Below, piece by piece: positions 19,920-28,672 of a stretch of 64,000 nucleotides of DNA. The DNA lies in contig NZ_CP048437.1 in NCBI RefSeq assembly GCF_010509575.1, positions 806,001-870,000 of the forward strand, read 5' to 3'. Source of the DNA: Faecalibacterium duncaniae (GTDB lineage Bacteria; Bacillota; Clostridia; Oscillospirales; Ruminococcaceae). Under the pieces are notes generated by a model, which had not been told where the DNA came from, ran no database searches, and saw nothing but the letters and a program-made list of their open reading frames with translations. Position 1 is the stretch's first letter; every line of letters begins with the position of its first letter. The translations under genes and the position numbers were made by a program.

Positions 19920-20447
19920 TCAGGCTTCCAGGAACACTTTGCGCAGGGAGGTGTTGGTCTCCACGATCTTCACCAGCAGCACGCCCAGCACGGTGCAGCT
20001 GATGAGCTCACCGATGCCGACGGAGATGCCGTTGGTGATGCAGGCCAGCCACAGCGGAGCGGAGGAAGAGGGATCGGGGAACATGACGGCGATCTCAATG
20101 CCGATGATGACCGCATTGAAGAGCACGGGCGGCAGGGAAGGCACGATGGCCAGACCCTTGAAGCGGACGTTCCGCAGTTTGTAAGTCACAACACAGGCCA
20201 GCAGGGTGGCCAGGGTGCCAAAGATAACATCTACAATGGTGGAGCCCAGCAGGTTTGCCAGGAAGCAGCCCAGCACCACGCCAACGATGTACTCGGCACC
20301 GAACACGGGCAGCAGGCAGAGGGCCTCGGCAACACGCACCTGCACCGCACCGTAGGAGAACGGCTGCAGCGCCATGCAGAGCACCACATAGAGAGCTGCG
20401 ACCACAGCGCAGCGGGCCAGTTTGCGGACAGTAAAATTCTGATTCAT
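19920..20447 (-). CDS. queT: QueT family queuosine-precursor transporter
   Basis: 175-residue membrane protein, S-component type of an ECF transporter, for preQ0/preQ1-like queuosine precursors. It begins MNQNFTVRKLARCAVVAALY and contains about five to six hydrophobic helices. The YGAVQVRVAEALCLLPVFG segment is the family hallmark. The ATG at 20447 follows GGAG. The frame continues upstream but only through the preQ1 leader, so that extension is rejected. It is controlled by the class III preQ1 riboswitch immediately upstream. Confidence 0.93.
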   Translation of the reverse strand: MNQNFTVRKLARCAVVAALYVVLCMALQPFSYGAVQVRVAEALCLLPVFGAEYIVGVVLGCFLANLLGSTIVDVIFGTLATLLACVVTYKLRNVRFKGLAIVPSLPPVLFNAVIIGIEIAVMFPDPSSSAPLWLACITNGISVGIGELISCTVLGVLLVKIVETNTSLRKVFLEA

Positions 20448-20453
20448 AACAAT

Positions 20454-20556
20454 ACTCCGGCGGATGAATTTTGACCGCACAGGGACCGCCAGCCCTATGG
20501 GTTTGGCCCGGCATGGTTCGAGACACGCCGGGGAGCCTAAAATCCTAAGTTGCTCT
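20454..20556 (-). promoter_or_regulatory. Class III preQ1 riboswitch
   Basis: Minus-strand leader of queT. It begins GAGCAACTTAGGATTTTAGG and contains CCCCGGCGTGTCTCGAACC, GGGCCAAACCCATAGGGC and a GCGGTCAAAATTCATCCGC hairpin that ends at GGAG before the start. The segments match my memory of the F. prausnitzii preQ1-III RNA whose structure was solved. Binding of preQ1 would reduce queT translation. Confidence 0.88.
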
Positions 20557-20589
20557 TTCAGGTTGCCGCGCAAAAGCACAGCAAAAGGG

Positions 20590-20618
20590 AGTATAGCATA
20601 AATTGCCGCAAAATGCAA
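20590..20618 (-). promoter_or_regulatory. Promoter of the preQ1 riboswitch-queT transcript
   Basis: Minus strand TTGCAT, 17 bases, TATACT, about 35 bases before the aptamer. Confidence 0.75.
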
Positions 20619-20630
20619 CGGCCTGCAAAC

Positions 20631-20658
20631 AAAAAAGAACTGCCGCGGCGGGCAGTTC
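20631..20658 (-). terminator. Terminator of the pdxK-trmL-degV operon
   Basis: Minus strand GAACTGCC/GGCAGTTC stem, then TTTTTTG. Confidence 0.85.
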
Positions 20659-20669
20659 TCAGAAAAAAC

Positions 20670-21539
20670 TCAGCGTGCGTGACCAACGTAGACCAGAGCA
20701 ATGGTGTCGGGGCCGGTGTTGGCGGAAACAACGCCGCCCAGCGGGAAGGTGATGAGCGGGTCTTTGCCGAACGCCTTGCGGCAGGCCTTGATCAGATCAT
20801 CCTTCTGGGGGATGTTGGTGTGGCCGATCATATAATCAAAGTCCTCCACACCCTCGCTGCGCTTTTTGGCCAGTTCCACCATGGCGGGCACGACCTTGTC
20901 ATCGCCGCGCACCTTGGCCTCCACCTTGGTCTTTCCGTCGATCAGGGTGATGATGGGGCGGATGCCCATCAGCTCGCCCATGACAGCGGCGGCGGCAGAG
21001 ATGCGGCCGCTCTTCTTCATCTGCTTCAGGCTGTAAGGTCCGAGGACGATCTCCATCTTGTCCATCTGGGCCTCGAACTCCTGAATGACGTGGCTGATCT
21101 CCGCACCATTCTGCAGCTTGCGCGCCATCTCACAGACATACCAGCCAAAGGGCATGGAGTAGGTGTGCGGGTCCAGCAGGTGGATCCGCAGGTGGTGCTC
21201 CGGGCGCTCCTCCCGCAGCATCCCCTGGGCCATCACGGCGTTGTTGTAGGTGGAGGAGCCGCTGCGGTTGATGGGCACATGGATCACATCGGTGTAGCCC
21301 TCGTCCACATACTGGCAGTACTTTTCGCAGAACTGGATGGGGGTGATGGCAGCCGTGGAGGGAATGCCCTTGGCGGCGCGCATCTTTTCGTAGAACTCCT
21401 CATTGGTGCAGCTCTCACGCTCGATATAGTCTACATCATCCAGCAGGATGTGAAAGCTCATAATATCAATGCCGTACTTCTCGGCCAGCTCCTGCGGGAT
21501 ATCGCAGGAGGAATCGGTCAGGATCGCGATCTTGCTCAT
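20670..21539 (-). CDS. DegV family fatty-acid-binding protein
   Basis: 289 residues, cytoplasmic. DegV/FakB proteins hold a fatty acid and present it to the FakA kinase. TDSSCDIPQ at the start, RSGSSTYNNAV in the middle and DPHTYSMPFGWYV are the signature regions. The ATG at 21539 follows GAGGGAC; an alternative start 4 codons earlier overlaps the trmL stop. It is the last gene of a three-gene minus-strand operon. No fakA is visible here, so the partner is elsewhere if it exists. Confidence 0.9.
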   Translation of the reverse strand: MSKIAILTDSSCDIPQELAEKYGIDIMSFHILLDDVDYIERESCTNEEFYEKMRAAKGIPSTAAITPIQFCEKYCQYVDEGYTDVIHVPINRSGSSTYNNAVMAQGMLREERPEHHLRIHLLDPHTYSMPFGWYVCEMARKLQNGAEISHVIQEFEAQMDKMEIVLGPYSLKQMKKSGRISAAAAVMGELMGIRPIITLIDGKTKVEAKVRGDDKVVPAMVELAKKRSEGVEDFDYMIGHTNIPQKDDLIKACRKAFGKDPLITFPLGGVVSANTGPDTIALVYVGHAR

Positions 21540-21547
21540 AATGTCCC

Positions 21548-22054
21548 TCATTTCCATTCGTATTCTCGCAGGCGGCCATGGTCCAGCAGCTCCGGAAAAT
21601 CCCACTGGCGCAGGACCTCGTACACACCCACAGCCACACTATTGGAAAGGTTCAGGCTGCGGCAGGTATCCCGCATGGGCATCCGGATGCAATGCTCCTG
21701 GTTGGCCGCCAGCAATGCCTCAGGCAGGCCGGCATCCTCCCGCCCGAACACGAGATAGGCCCCGTCCGGGTACTGGATGTCGGTGTAGCGCTGGGGCGCT
21801 TTGGTGGTAAAGTAGTAGAACGGGCCTTTGTTCCGGGCAAAGAAATCCTCCAGCCCATCATAGTAATTGATGTCGAGGTAGTGCCAGTAGTCCAGTCCGG
21901 CATGCTTGAGCTTTTTGTCATCGATGGCAAAGCCCATGGGCCCCACCAGATGCAGGCGGCAGGCCGTGCAGGCACAGGTGCGGGCCACGTTGCCGGTGTT
22001 CTGGGGGATGCGGGGCTCTACCAGAACGATGTTCAGGGTCGGTTTTTCGCTCAT
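21548..22054 (-). CDS. trmL: tRNA (cytidine(34)-2'-O)-methyltransferase
   Basis: SPOUT-fold enzyme that 2'-O-methylates the wobble base of tRNA-Leu. 168 residues, typical of TrmL. VLVEPRIPQNTGNVARTC at the start, VFGREDAGLPE, and the knot segment IRMPMRDTCRSLNLSNSVAV. ATG at 22054 after AGGAGG. Middle gene of the minus-strand operon, 10 bases after pdxK. Confidence 0.95.
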   Translation of the reverse strand: MSEKPTLNIVLVEPRIPQNTGNVARTCACTACRLHLVGPMGFAIDDKKLKHAGLDYWHYLDINYYDGLEDFFARNKGPFYYFTTKAPQRYTDIQYPDGAYLVFGREDAGLPEALLAANQEHCIRMPMRDTCRSLNLSNSVAVGVYEVLRQWDFPELLDHGRLREYEWK

Positions 22055-22064
22055 GGCGGCCTCC

Positions 22065-22901
22065 TCAGTCATTCCAGCTCACCGGGCAGAGCCGGGGCAG
22101 CAGGGGCTCGAACCAGACACCGTACCGGGTGTCCTGATCGGCGGGGGTCTGCTGAATGGCCAGCGAGACGAACTCGGCGGCGTTGTCGGCAGCGGCGCTC
22201 AGGGCGTTGCCCTGGATCAGCGAGCCAATGAGCACGGCACCGTACAGGTCACCTGTGCCCGGGAAGCTGCGGCTGATGTGCAGTTTTTTGATGACGAAGC
22301 GCTCGCGGCCGGAGCCTGCGCAGCCGATGTACTTGCCCAGTGCGAGGCCGGTGACCACCGCGCTGGGGGCCAGCGTCAGCAGCTCGTCGGCCAGCGCCTG
22401 AGCGGAAGCGTCATCGAATGCGTCGGTCTGGAGCTCCCGCTCCAGCAGCAGGGCGGCCTCGGTGGCGTTGGGCAGGATCAGGTCTGCCCGGCGGCAGAGC
22501 CCGCGCATCCGGTCGATGAGAGCCGGGGTCACTGTGGAGTAGGCCTTGCCGTTGTCCCCCATCACAGGGTCCACCACCTTGCGGGCAGCAGGCCAGAGAT
22601 CGAACGCCTTTTCGGCCAGCGCCACCTGCTCCTCGCCGCCTAAGTAGCCGGTGTAGATACAGTCAAACTCCACACCCAGCTCCCGGTAGTGCTTCAGAGC
22701 GGCCAGCCCGTAGGCGGCACCGTCCAGCCGTGCCGGTGTGCCCAGACCGCCCGTGTGGGTGGAGAGCACCACAGTGGGCAGGGCCACAGGCTGGCAGCCC
22801 ATAACGGACAGCACCGGCAGGATGACCGCCAGGCTGCACCGGCCCATGCCGGAGAGGTCGTGAATGCAGAGAATTTTTTTCGGTTCAGTCGGTTTCAACA
22901 A
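22065..22901 (-). CDS. Pyridoxamine kinase (PdxK/PdxY type)
   Basis: Ribokinase-fold vitamin B6 salvage kinase, 278 residues. HDLSGMGRCSLAVILPVL at the start, VDPVMGDNGKAY, and the anion-hole/catalytic FPGTGDLYGAVL near the C-terminus with the catalytic Asp. It phosphorylates pyridoxal, pyridoxamine or pyridoxine to provide PLP. First gene of the operon with trmL and degV; an extended -10 (TGGTATACT) lies about 65 bases upstream. Confidence 0.92.
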   Translation of the reverse strand: MLKPTEPKKILCIHDLSGMGRCSLAVILPVLSVMGCQPVALPTVVLSTHTGGLGTPARLDGAAYGLAALKHYRELGVEFDCIYTGYLGGEEQVALAEKAFDLWPAARKVVDPVMGDNGKAYSTVTPALIDRMRGLCRRADLILPNATEAALLLERELQTDAFDDASAQALADELLTLAPSAVVTGLALGKYIGCAGSGRERFVIKKLHISRSFPGTGDLYGAVLIGSLIQGNALSAAADNAAEFVSLAIQQTPADQDTRYGVWFEPLLPRLCPVSWND

Positions 22902-22963
22902 AAAGGATCCTCCTTTGCGCCATCCACGGGCCGCACAGGGCCCAGTTTCTCAGCGTATGATAC

Positions 22964-22969
22964 AGTATA
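22964..22969 (-). promoter_or_regulatory. Extended -10 element of the pdxK operon
   Basis: Minus strand TGGTATACT; no good -35 is seen. Confidence 0.5.
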
Positions 22970-23066
22970 CCACATTTTGCGGGACAAAAAAAGCGCATAC
23001 CGGATTCTTTACAGGAAATACTAGCCACAGCGGCAAAAAATCACACAGCGGAAAGGAGAGAGCCAC

Positions 23067-23279
23067 ATGAAAAACACAAATCGTCAGCCTTCCTCCGGCA
23101 GTGTTCTGCTGGGCATGGCGGCAGGCGCGGCCCTGGGGGCCGTGGGCACCATGGCAATGGCACAGAACCAGCGGCAGGTCAAGCGCACCGCACGCAAGCT
23201 GGCCAAGGGCGCGGAACGCGCCATGAGCCAGCTGGACACCATGGTCACGGATCTCGTGGAGCGCAGGATGGATCTGTGA
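23067..23279 (+). CDS. Small membrane-associated hypothetical protein
   Basis: 70 residues: MKNTNRQPSSGSVLLGMAAG onward. A Gly/Ala-rich hydrophobic stretch (about 13-32) is followed by a basic amphipathic segment (QRQVKRTARKLAKGAERAMS). This layout recalls YtxH-type stress proteins but is too short to assign. AAAGGAGAG ribosome site and its own terminator support it as a real gene. Confidence 0.65.
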   Translation: MKNTNRQPSSGSVLLGMAAGAALGAVGTMAMAQNQRQVKRTARKLAKGAERAMSQLDTMVTDLVERRMDL

Positions 23280-23287
23280 GGGCAAAC

Positions 23288-23320
23288 AAAAAGGCAGGGC
23301 CCGCGGGCTCTGCCTTTTTG
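23288..23320 (+). terminator. Terminator after the 70-aa gene
   Basis: AAAAAGGCAGGGCCC/GGCTCTGCCTTTTT with one G-T pair. Confidence 0.8.
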
Positions 23321-23328
23321 CTTGCCAT

Positions 23329-23805
23329 TTACTTCTGGTTCCAGATACACATCCGGGCGCTGGTGTTGATCTCGCCCAGGACCTGCAGGTCCATCTGAAT
23401 GTTGCAGGTCACAAGGACCGATTTGTTCACATCGCTGCCGGTGAGTACCGAGGCGGGCAGGTTCTTGATGGTGAGCACCGCCGTGGCCTTGTTGAAATCA
23501 CCGGTCAGGGTGCCGTCGTAGGTCACATCGCCGATGGTCAGGCCGGACAGATAGCCGGTGACACCCAGCTTGGATACCTGCATGACCGGCAGGGTCAGGG
23601 TGTAAGTGCCGTTGGCCTGCCGGGTGAGGGTGGCGGTGCGATCGGGATCGATGCCGCTGTTGGCCATGGATTCCTTATCAGAGCGTTCCTTCCAGAATTT
23701 CACACCGACATTCTGGCTGCTGGCGGCACCGGCACTGACAGCCAGCACCAACAGCAGCACCAGCGAGATCAGCGCTGCGCCGGAGCGTTTGAATGTATTT
23801 TTCAT
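23329..23805 (-). CDS. Secreted NEAT-like domain protein
   Basis: 158 residues with a clear signal peptide (Lys/Arg start, hydrophobic ISLVLLLVLAVSAGA, cleavage near AAS). The mature part begins VGVKFWKERSDKESMANSGI, then ATLTRQANGTYTLTLPV and GVTGYLSGLTIG. This beta-rich pattern with SMA, a G-YTLT strand and TGYL is reminiscent of NEAT (haem/iron-binding) domains, but no YxxxY haem motif is obvious, so binding is uncertain. No sortase or lipobox anchor is visible. ATG at 23805 preceded by AAAGG. Monocistronic. Confidence 0.6.
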   Translation of the reverse strand: MKNTFKRSGAALISLVLLLVLAVSAGAASSQNVGVKFWKERSDKESMANSGIDPDRTATLTRQANGTYTLTLPVMQVSKLGVTGYLSGLTIGDVTYDGTLTGDFNKATAVLTIKNLPASVLTGSDVNKSVLVTCNIQMDLQVLGEINTSARMCIWNQK

Positions 23806-23972
23806 AAAGATCAACCTTTCCTGGCCGCGCGTGTGCGGCCTGCTCTGGTGTCCTGTTGGGGCAGGACACAGGGTTTGTCAACGCTAAAATATCACGCCAG
23901 CGATAACATGTCAATCTGCTTCGTGAGCTTTTCACAAAAAAGTTTCACTTATGAAATTAAAAAGTAGAAAAA

Positions 23973-24008
23973 ATATCCGCTCCCCTGTGCGGGAAGCGGA
24001 TATTGTAA
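23973..24008 (-). terminator. Terminator downstream of the hydrogenase gene
   Basis: ATATCCGCT/AGCGGATAT stem; on the minus strand a T-run (TTTTTTCTACTTTTT) follows. The MITE-like copy 4 lies between the stop codon and this hairpin. Confidence 0.7.
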
Positions 24009-24010
24009 AA

Positions 24011-24074
24011 CCTCTCAGGCTCTTTGCGCCAGCTCCCGTAATAGGGGAGGCAAGCCGCAGGTGACGGAGAGATT
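24011..24074 (+). repeat. MITE-like palindromic repeat, copy 4 (internally shortened)
   Basis: Starts CCTCTCAGG and ends GTGACGGAGAGATT, with GCTCCCGTAATAGGGGAG between. It keeps both ends of the element but has lost the middle. It abuts the stop codon of the hydrogenase gene. Confidence 0.75.
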
Positions 24075-25626
24075 ACAGTTCAAAATTGGGGTCGTCCTTC
24101 AGAACGTGGATCTCGCTCATATAGGGGCTCTGCTCAGGGTCAGTGAAGGGAGCTTCCTTCATATACTTGTTCAGCTGGATGGCGGTGCGTGCGGGGTCGG
24201 CAATGGTGCCTGCGCCGCCGATGCAGCCGCCGGGGCAGCCCATGCCCTCCAGCAGGTAGCCGTTATACTTGCCGGCCTTGGCCAGCATCAGCAGCTTCTT
24301 GCAGTCGGCCAGACCCTGTGCGGATGCGATCTTGACCTCCATATCGGGGTGCCATTCCTTGATCTTGTTGGCAACGGCATTGGCAACGCCGCCGGACTGT
24401 GCAAAGCCGCGGCCTGCAGCAGAGGCGGAGCAGAGTGCTGCCTCGTTCTCATCCACTTCCAGCAGATCGATGTCCAGATCCTTGCCCTCGATGATACCGG
24501 CCAGCTCCTCAAAGGTCAGCACAAAGTCCACGTCAGAGCGGACCGTGCGGCGGGAAGCCTCCAGCTTCTTGGCGGCGCAGGGGCCGATGAAGCACATGCG
24601 GGCGGTGGGGTCTTTCTGCTTCATCATGCGGGCGGTGAACACCATGGGGGTCATGGTCATGGAGATGTTCTTGGCCAGAGCGGGGAAGGCGGTCTTTGCC
24701 ATCATGCTCCATGCGGGGCAGCAGGAGGTGGCCATGAAGTCCAGCTTCTCGGGCACTTCCTCCAGGAAGTCGTGGGCCTCGTCCACGGTGCACAGGTCGG
24801 CACCGATGGCGACCTCCACGACATCGTAGAAGCCAATGGCCTTCAGGGCAGCCTTCAGCTTGCCGGCAGAAGCCAGAGAGGGGAACTGGTTGACGAAGGC
24901 GGGAGCAACCAGAGCGTAGATGCGGTCGCCGCGGTTGAAGCCCTGGATCAGCTGGTAGATCTGGCCCTTGTCGGCAATAGCGCCGAAGGGGCAGTTCACC
25001 AGACACTGACCGCAGGATACACACTTGCTGTAATCGATCTCGGCACGGCCCAGCTCGTCAGAGTGGATCGCACCCATGCCGCAGGCAGCGGCGCAGGGAC
25101 GCTCGGTCTTGACGATGGCATTGTAGGGGCAGACAGTGGCACAGCGGCCGCACTTGATGCACTTTTCCTGATCGATGGTGGAACGGCCGCTCTCCCAGGT
25201 GATGGCCTTCTTGGGGCAGACTTCCATACAGGGGTGGGCCAGACAGCCCTGGCACAGGTCAGAGACCTTGACCAGCTTCTCGGGGCAGCGGTTGCAGGCG
25301 AACTTGATCACGTTCACCAGCGGGGGATCATAGTACTTATCGGCAATGGAAGCATCCTCCAGGCCGGAGACCACACTGTTGTGCTCATCCATGCGGCGGG
25401 TGGGCAGGCCCATGGCCAGACGGACACGCTCCTCGACGATGGCGCGCTCCAGGAAGATGTCCTTGCGCAGCTTGCCTTCCTCACCGGGGATGATGGTGTA
25501 GGGGATCTTGCGCATCAGGTGGTTGGCCTGCTCGCCCTTGACGTTGGCGTAAGCCATGCGGGCAACCTCGGTAAACACCTGACGGCGGATCTGAATGACT
25601 GTGGTATTGATTCCTCTAAAACTCAT
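24073..25626 (-). CDS. [FeFe] hydrogenase, group-B-like
   Basis: 517 residues, cytoplasmic. Two 4Fe-4S ferredoxin-type clusters (CIKCGRCATVCP and CVSCGQCLVNCP) follow an additional Cys-rich stretch (about 111-137). The H-cluster motifs are TSCCPAW (300-306), IGPCAAKKLE (347-356) and EGMGCPGGC (460-468). These variants (A for G in motif 1, G for A in motif 3) and the domain order resemble the poorly studied group B enzymes. It probably interconverts protons and H2 with ferredoxin in fermentation. ATG at 25626 after AGGAGAG. No maturation genes hydEFG are in the window. Confidence 0.9.
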   Translation of the reverse strand: MSFRGINTTVIQIRRQVFTEVARMAYANVKGEQANHLMRKIPYTIIPGEEGKLRKDIFLERAIVEERVRLAMGLPTRRMDEHNSVVSGLEDASIADKYYDPPLVNVIKFACNRCPEKLVKVSDLCQGCLAHPCMEVCPKKAITWESGRSTIDQEKCIKCGRCATVCPYNAIVKTERPCAAACGMGAIHSDELGRAEIDYSKCVSCGQCLVNCPFGAIADKGQIYQLIQGFNRGDRIYALVAPAFVNQFPSLASAGKLKAALKAIGFYDVVEVAIGADLCTVDEAHDFLEEVPEKLDFMATSCCPAWSMMAKTAFPALAKNISMTMTPMVFTARMMKQKDPTARMCFIGPCAAKKLEASRRTVRSDVDFVLTFEELAGIIEGKDLDIDLLEVDENEAALCSASAAGRGFAQSGGVANAVANKIKEWHPDMEVKIASAQGLADCKKLLMLAKAGKYNGYLLEGMGCPGGCIGGAGTIADPARTAIQLNKYMKEAPFTDPEQSPYMSEIHVLKDDPNFEL

Positions 25627-25856
25627 TCCAATCTCTCCTTGTTCAGAAACAGAAAACATCCCGCTGCCGCACTGGACTGCTGCAGGCGGAATTTGCTTTG
25701 CTCCGGGCCGGCTGGTACCGCACCGCTGCAACCGGCGCTCCGTCCCAGATATCCAGTTTCATTTTAACATAAACGGGCCTGCGTGAAAAGAGAAAATTTC
25801 AAATATGTTAAAGAATTAGCAAATAGTACAGGACGCACAAGATTTAACGAAGTTTT

Positions 25857-27152
25857 TTAGCAGAGTGCTGCACGGACGCGCTCGCCATCGTACTCGCCCA
25901 GCCTGACGTGAACGATCTCGCCGCTCTTGTGGCCGGGGGCAGAGACCACCACCGGGATGTACAGCCGGGTGTAGCCTGTGAACAGCGTCTCGGAGAGGGG
26001 TGTTTCCAGCAGGACCTCGTCCTCGGTGCCGACATGAGCGGCCAGCACCTCCCGGCGGACCTCCTCGGCCAGCGCGTTCATCTCGCGGCTGCGGGCCTGC
26101 TTCTCCCGCTCGTGCACCTGAGCCGGAAAATCATAAGCCGGGGTGCCGCTGCGGCGGGAGTAGGGGAACACATGGACTTTCAGGAAGCCGATCTTCTTGA
26201 GGAAGGCACAGCTTTCCTCAAAGTCGGCCTGGGTCTCACCGGGGAAGCCGCAGATGCAGTCGGTGGTAAAGCTGACAGGGCGCTCCCCATAGGCGGCGCG
26301 GATCTGGTCCACCACCTGGGCGTACTGCTCCGCGGTGTAGACCCGGCGCATCCGGCGCAGGGTGGAGGTGCAGCCGCTCTGCAGGCTGAGGTGGAACTGG
26401 GGGCAGAGCTTTTCCACCGCTGCCAGCCGGGTGATGAACTCCGGGGTCAGCATGTCGGGGTCCAGGCTGCCCAGACGGATCCGCTCGATGCCCTCCACCT
26501 GAGCGCATTTTTCCACCAGCTCCACCAGATTGGTCCCGGTGTCCAGACCGTAGCTGGGCAGGGAAATGGCGCTGAGCACGACCTCGCGGTAGCCGGAGGC
26601 GGCCAGCTGGCGCAGCTCCTTCAGGATGCTGTCCTCGGCGCGGCTGCGCACCGGGCCGCGGGCGCGGGGGATGACGCAGTAGGCACACTGGCGGTTGCAG
26701 CCATCCTCCACCTTGATAAACGCACGGGTGTGGGTCTCGAACCGCTCCACGGGCAGCTCCTCAAACAGCTCGCCCCGCTGGTGGGGCGTAACGGCAACGA
26801 TGCGCTCGTGGCCGTCCAGCAGCTTGAGCACATTGTCCAGGATGGCTTTGCGGTCTCCGTTGCCGCAGACGAGGTCAGCCTCCATGAACTGGGCAGCCTC
26901 CTCGGGGAAAGCCTGAGGATAGCAGCCGGTGAGCACGGTCACGGCACCGGGATTTTCGCGCTTGGCGCGGCGCAGCCACTTGCGGCTCTTCTGGTCGCCA
27001 AAGTTGGTCACGGTGCAGCTGTTCACCACAAAAACATCCGCTTCTTCGCCCTCCGGCACGATGGTGAAGCCAGCGCCCCGGAACATCTGCTCCAGCGCGC
27101 CGGTCTCGTTCAGGTTGACCTTGCAGCCAAGGGTATAAAAACAAACTCGCAT
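25857..27152 (-). CDS. mtaB: tRNA t6A37 methylthiotransferase MtaB
   Basis: Radical-SAM enzyme converting t6A to ms2t6A at position 37 of tRNA. 431 residues. The N-terminal UPF0004 domain has three cluster cysteines (10, 46, 77). The radical SAM cluster is CNRQCAYC (152, 156, 159), and a C-terminal TRAM-like region follows. YTLGCKVN at the start is diagnostic of the MiaB/MtaB group, and lack of MiaB-specific features with the short length favours MtaB. No neighbour in the pathway; a full-length repeat sits upstream. Confidence 0.93.
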   Translation of the reverse strand: MRVCFYTLGCKVNLNETGALEQMFRGAGFTIVPEGEEADVFVVNSCTVTNFGDQKSRKWLRRAKRENPGAVTVLTGCYPQAFPEEAAQFMEADLVCGNGDRKAILDNVLKLLDGHERIVAVTPHQRGELFEELPVERFETHTRAFIKVEDGCNRQCAYCVIPRARGPVRSRAEDSILKELRQLAASGYREVVLSAISLPSYGLDTGTNLVELVEKCAQVEGIERIRLGSLDPDMLTPEFITRLAAVEKLCPQFHLSLQSGCTSTLRRMRRVYTAEQYAQVVDQIRAAYGERPVSFTTDCICGFPGETQADFEESCAFLKKIGFLKVHVFPYSRRSGTPAYDFPAQVHEREKQARSREMNALAEEVRREVLAAHVGTEDEVLLETPLSETLFTGYTRLYIPVVVSAPGHKSGEIVHVRLGEYDGERVRAALC

Positions 27153-27176
27153 AAAGATCCTCTCAGATGAACGGCC

Positions 27177-27318
27177 TCACCCTCTCCGTCAGCGCTGACG
27201 CGCTGCCACCTCTCCCGAAGGGCGAGGCTTTGGCAATCCATGCAAAGTTACTGGTTTTGTCAAAAGCTCTCCCTTTGGGAGAGCTGGACGCGAAGCGGCC
27301 TGAGAGGGTGAGCCAGCT
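27177..27318 (-). repeat. MITE-like palindromic repeat, copy 5 (full length, inverted)
   Basis: Bounded by TCACCCTCTC and GAGAGGGTGA. Its left part reads CGTCAGCGCTGACG and its right part GCTCTCCCTTTGGGAGAGC. Compared with copy 3 it is inverted. It lies between the divergent mtaB and carboxypeptidase genes. Confidence 0.85.
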
Positions 27319-27433
27319 AAAGTGTTTATAAACTCTCCTATTATAGCAGATTTTCATCCCGTAGAAAAGGGCATTGACCCCTCTTTTTTTGCATAGAATG
27401 CAACCAGAGACTTTACGCGGGGAGGTACGAGGA

Positions 27434-28672
27434 ATGGAACGGAGAAATTTGGCCCTGCTCTGCGCGGGGGTGCTCTGCTTCTGGCTGTTTGCGCTGGCTG
27501 TGGGTACGGCACAGGGGGCCGGGCTGCGGGTGGCCATTGGGGGAACGGGACCGGCAGTGCAGGCGGATGCTCCGGCGGTGCTGGCGGCGGCTCCGGCCAA
27601 CAGCGGGCTGCAGCTGGAATGCCGGGCGGCAATCCTCATGGAGCCGGAGACGGGCCGGGTGCTCTACGAGAAAGCACCGGATGAGCGGATGCCCATTGCT
27701 TCCATCACCAAGCTGATGACCCTGCTGCTGACCTTTGAGGCCATCCGCGGTGGAAAACTGACCCTCGATACCCCCGTGCCGGTGAGCGAACACGCCTACC
27801 ACATGGGCGGCAGCCAGATCTGGCTGGAGCCTGGGGAGCAGTTCACGCTGGACGAGATGTTGCGGGCCATCTGCGTTTCCTCGGCCAACGATGCCGCTGT
27901 GGCAGTGGCCGAGCTGGTGGGCGGCAGCGAGCCGGTGTTCGTGGAACAGATGAACGCCCGGGCGGCGGAGCTGGGGATGACCAACACCACCTTCCGGAAC
28001 GCCTGCGGGCTGGACACCGAGGGCCATCTCTCCACGGCGCGGGATGTTGCCATCCTGAGCCGGTACCTTCTCAATACCTGCCCGGAGCTGCTGCACTATA
28101 CCGGCATCTGGACGGACAGCCTGCGGAACGGCCAGACCCAGCTGGTGAACACCAACAAGCTCCTGCGCCGGTACAGCGGCATCACCGGGCTCAAAACCGG
28201 CACCACCAGCGGGGCGGGGGTCTGCATCAGCGCCAGCGCCACCCGGGACGGCCTGACCCTGATCGCCGTGGTGCTGGGGTCACCCTCCAGCGCCGACCGG
28301 TTCCACTCCGCCACCACCCTGCTGGACTACGGTTTTGCCAACTATGCCGCCGCCCCGCTGCCCACCCTGCCGGAGCGCCCGCTGGAATTGGCCGTAAAGG
28401 GCAGCGCCGAGGACAGCGTGCCGCTGGATTACGCCGCCCTGCCCGAGACGATCCTGATAGAGAAGGGAACGGCCTCTGCCCTGCGGGCTGAGCTGACCCT
28501 GCCCGAGGCGCTGGAAGCCCCCGTGGAAAAGGGGCAGACAGTGGGAAAGGTGAGCATTTTTCAGGATGATACCTTATTGAATGAATACGAAGTAAAAGCG
28601 GCTGCGGATGCCCCGCTGCTGACCTTTGGCGGCGCGCTGGAGCTGCTGTGGCAGTGCCTGCTGGGAGCATAG
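27434..28672 (+). CDS. D-alanyl-D-alanine carboxypeptidase (DacA-like, S11)
   Basis: Penicillin-binding protein of the PBP5 type that trims the terminal D-Ala of peptidoglycan. 412 residues. Signal sequence at the N-terminus (hydrophobic LALLCAGVLCFWLFALAVG). SITK with nucleophile Ser90 and Lys93, SSAN, and KTGTTSGAG as the KTG triad. A C-terminal PBP5_C-like beta domain (about 315-385) precedes a hydrophobic tail that may anchor it. The ATG at 27434 follows GGGGAGG; a longer frame from 27374 lacks a ribosome site. Confidence 0.93.
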   Translation: MERRNLALLCAGVLCFWLFALAVGTAQGAGLRVAIGGTGPAVQADAPAVLAAAPANSGLQLECRAAILMEPETGRVLYEKAPDERMPIASITKLMTLLLTFEAIRGGKLTLDTPVPVSEHAYHMGGSQIWLEPGEQFTLDEMLRAICVSSANDAAVAVAELVGGSEPVFVEQMNARAAELGMTNTTFRNACGLDTEGHLSTARDVAILSRYLLNTCPELLHYTGIWTDSLRNGQTQLVNTNKLLRRYSGITGLKTGTTSGAGVCISASATRDGLTLIAVVLGSPSSADRFHSATTLLDYGFANYAAAPLPTLPERPLELAVKGSAEDSVPLDYAALPETILIEKGTASALRAELTLPEALEAPVEKGQTVGKVSIFQDDTLLNEYEVKAAADAPLLTFGGALELLWQCLLGA

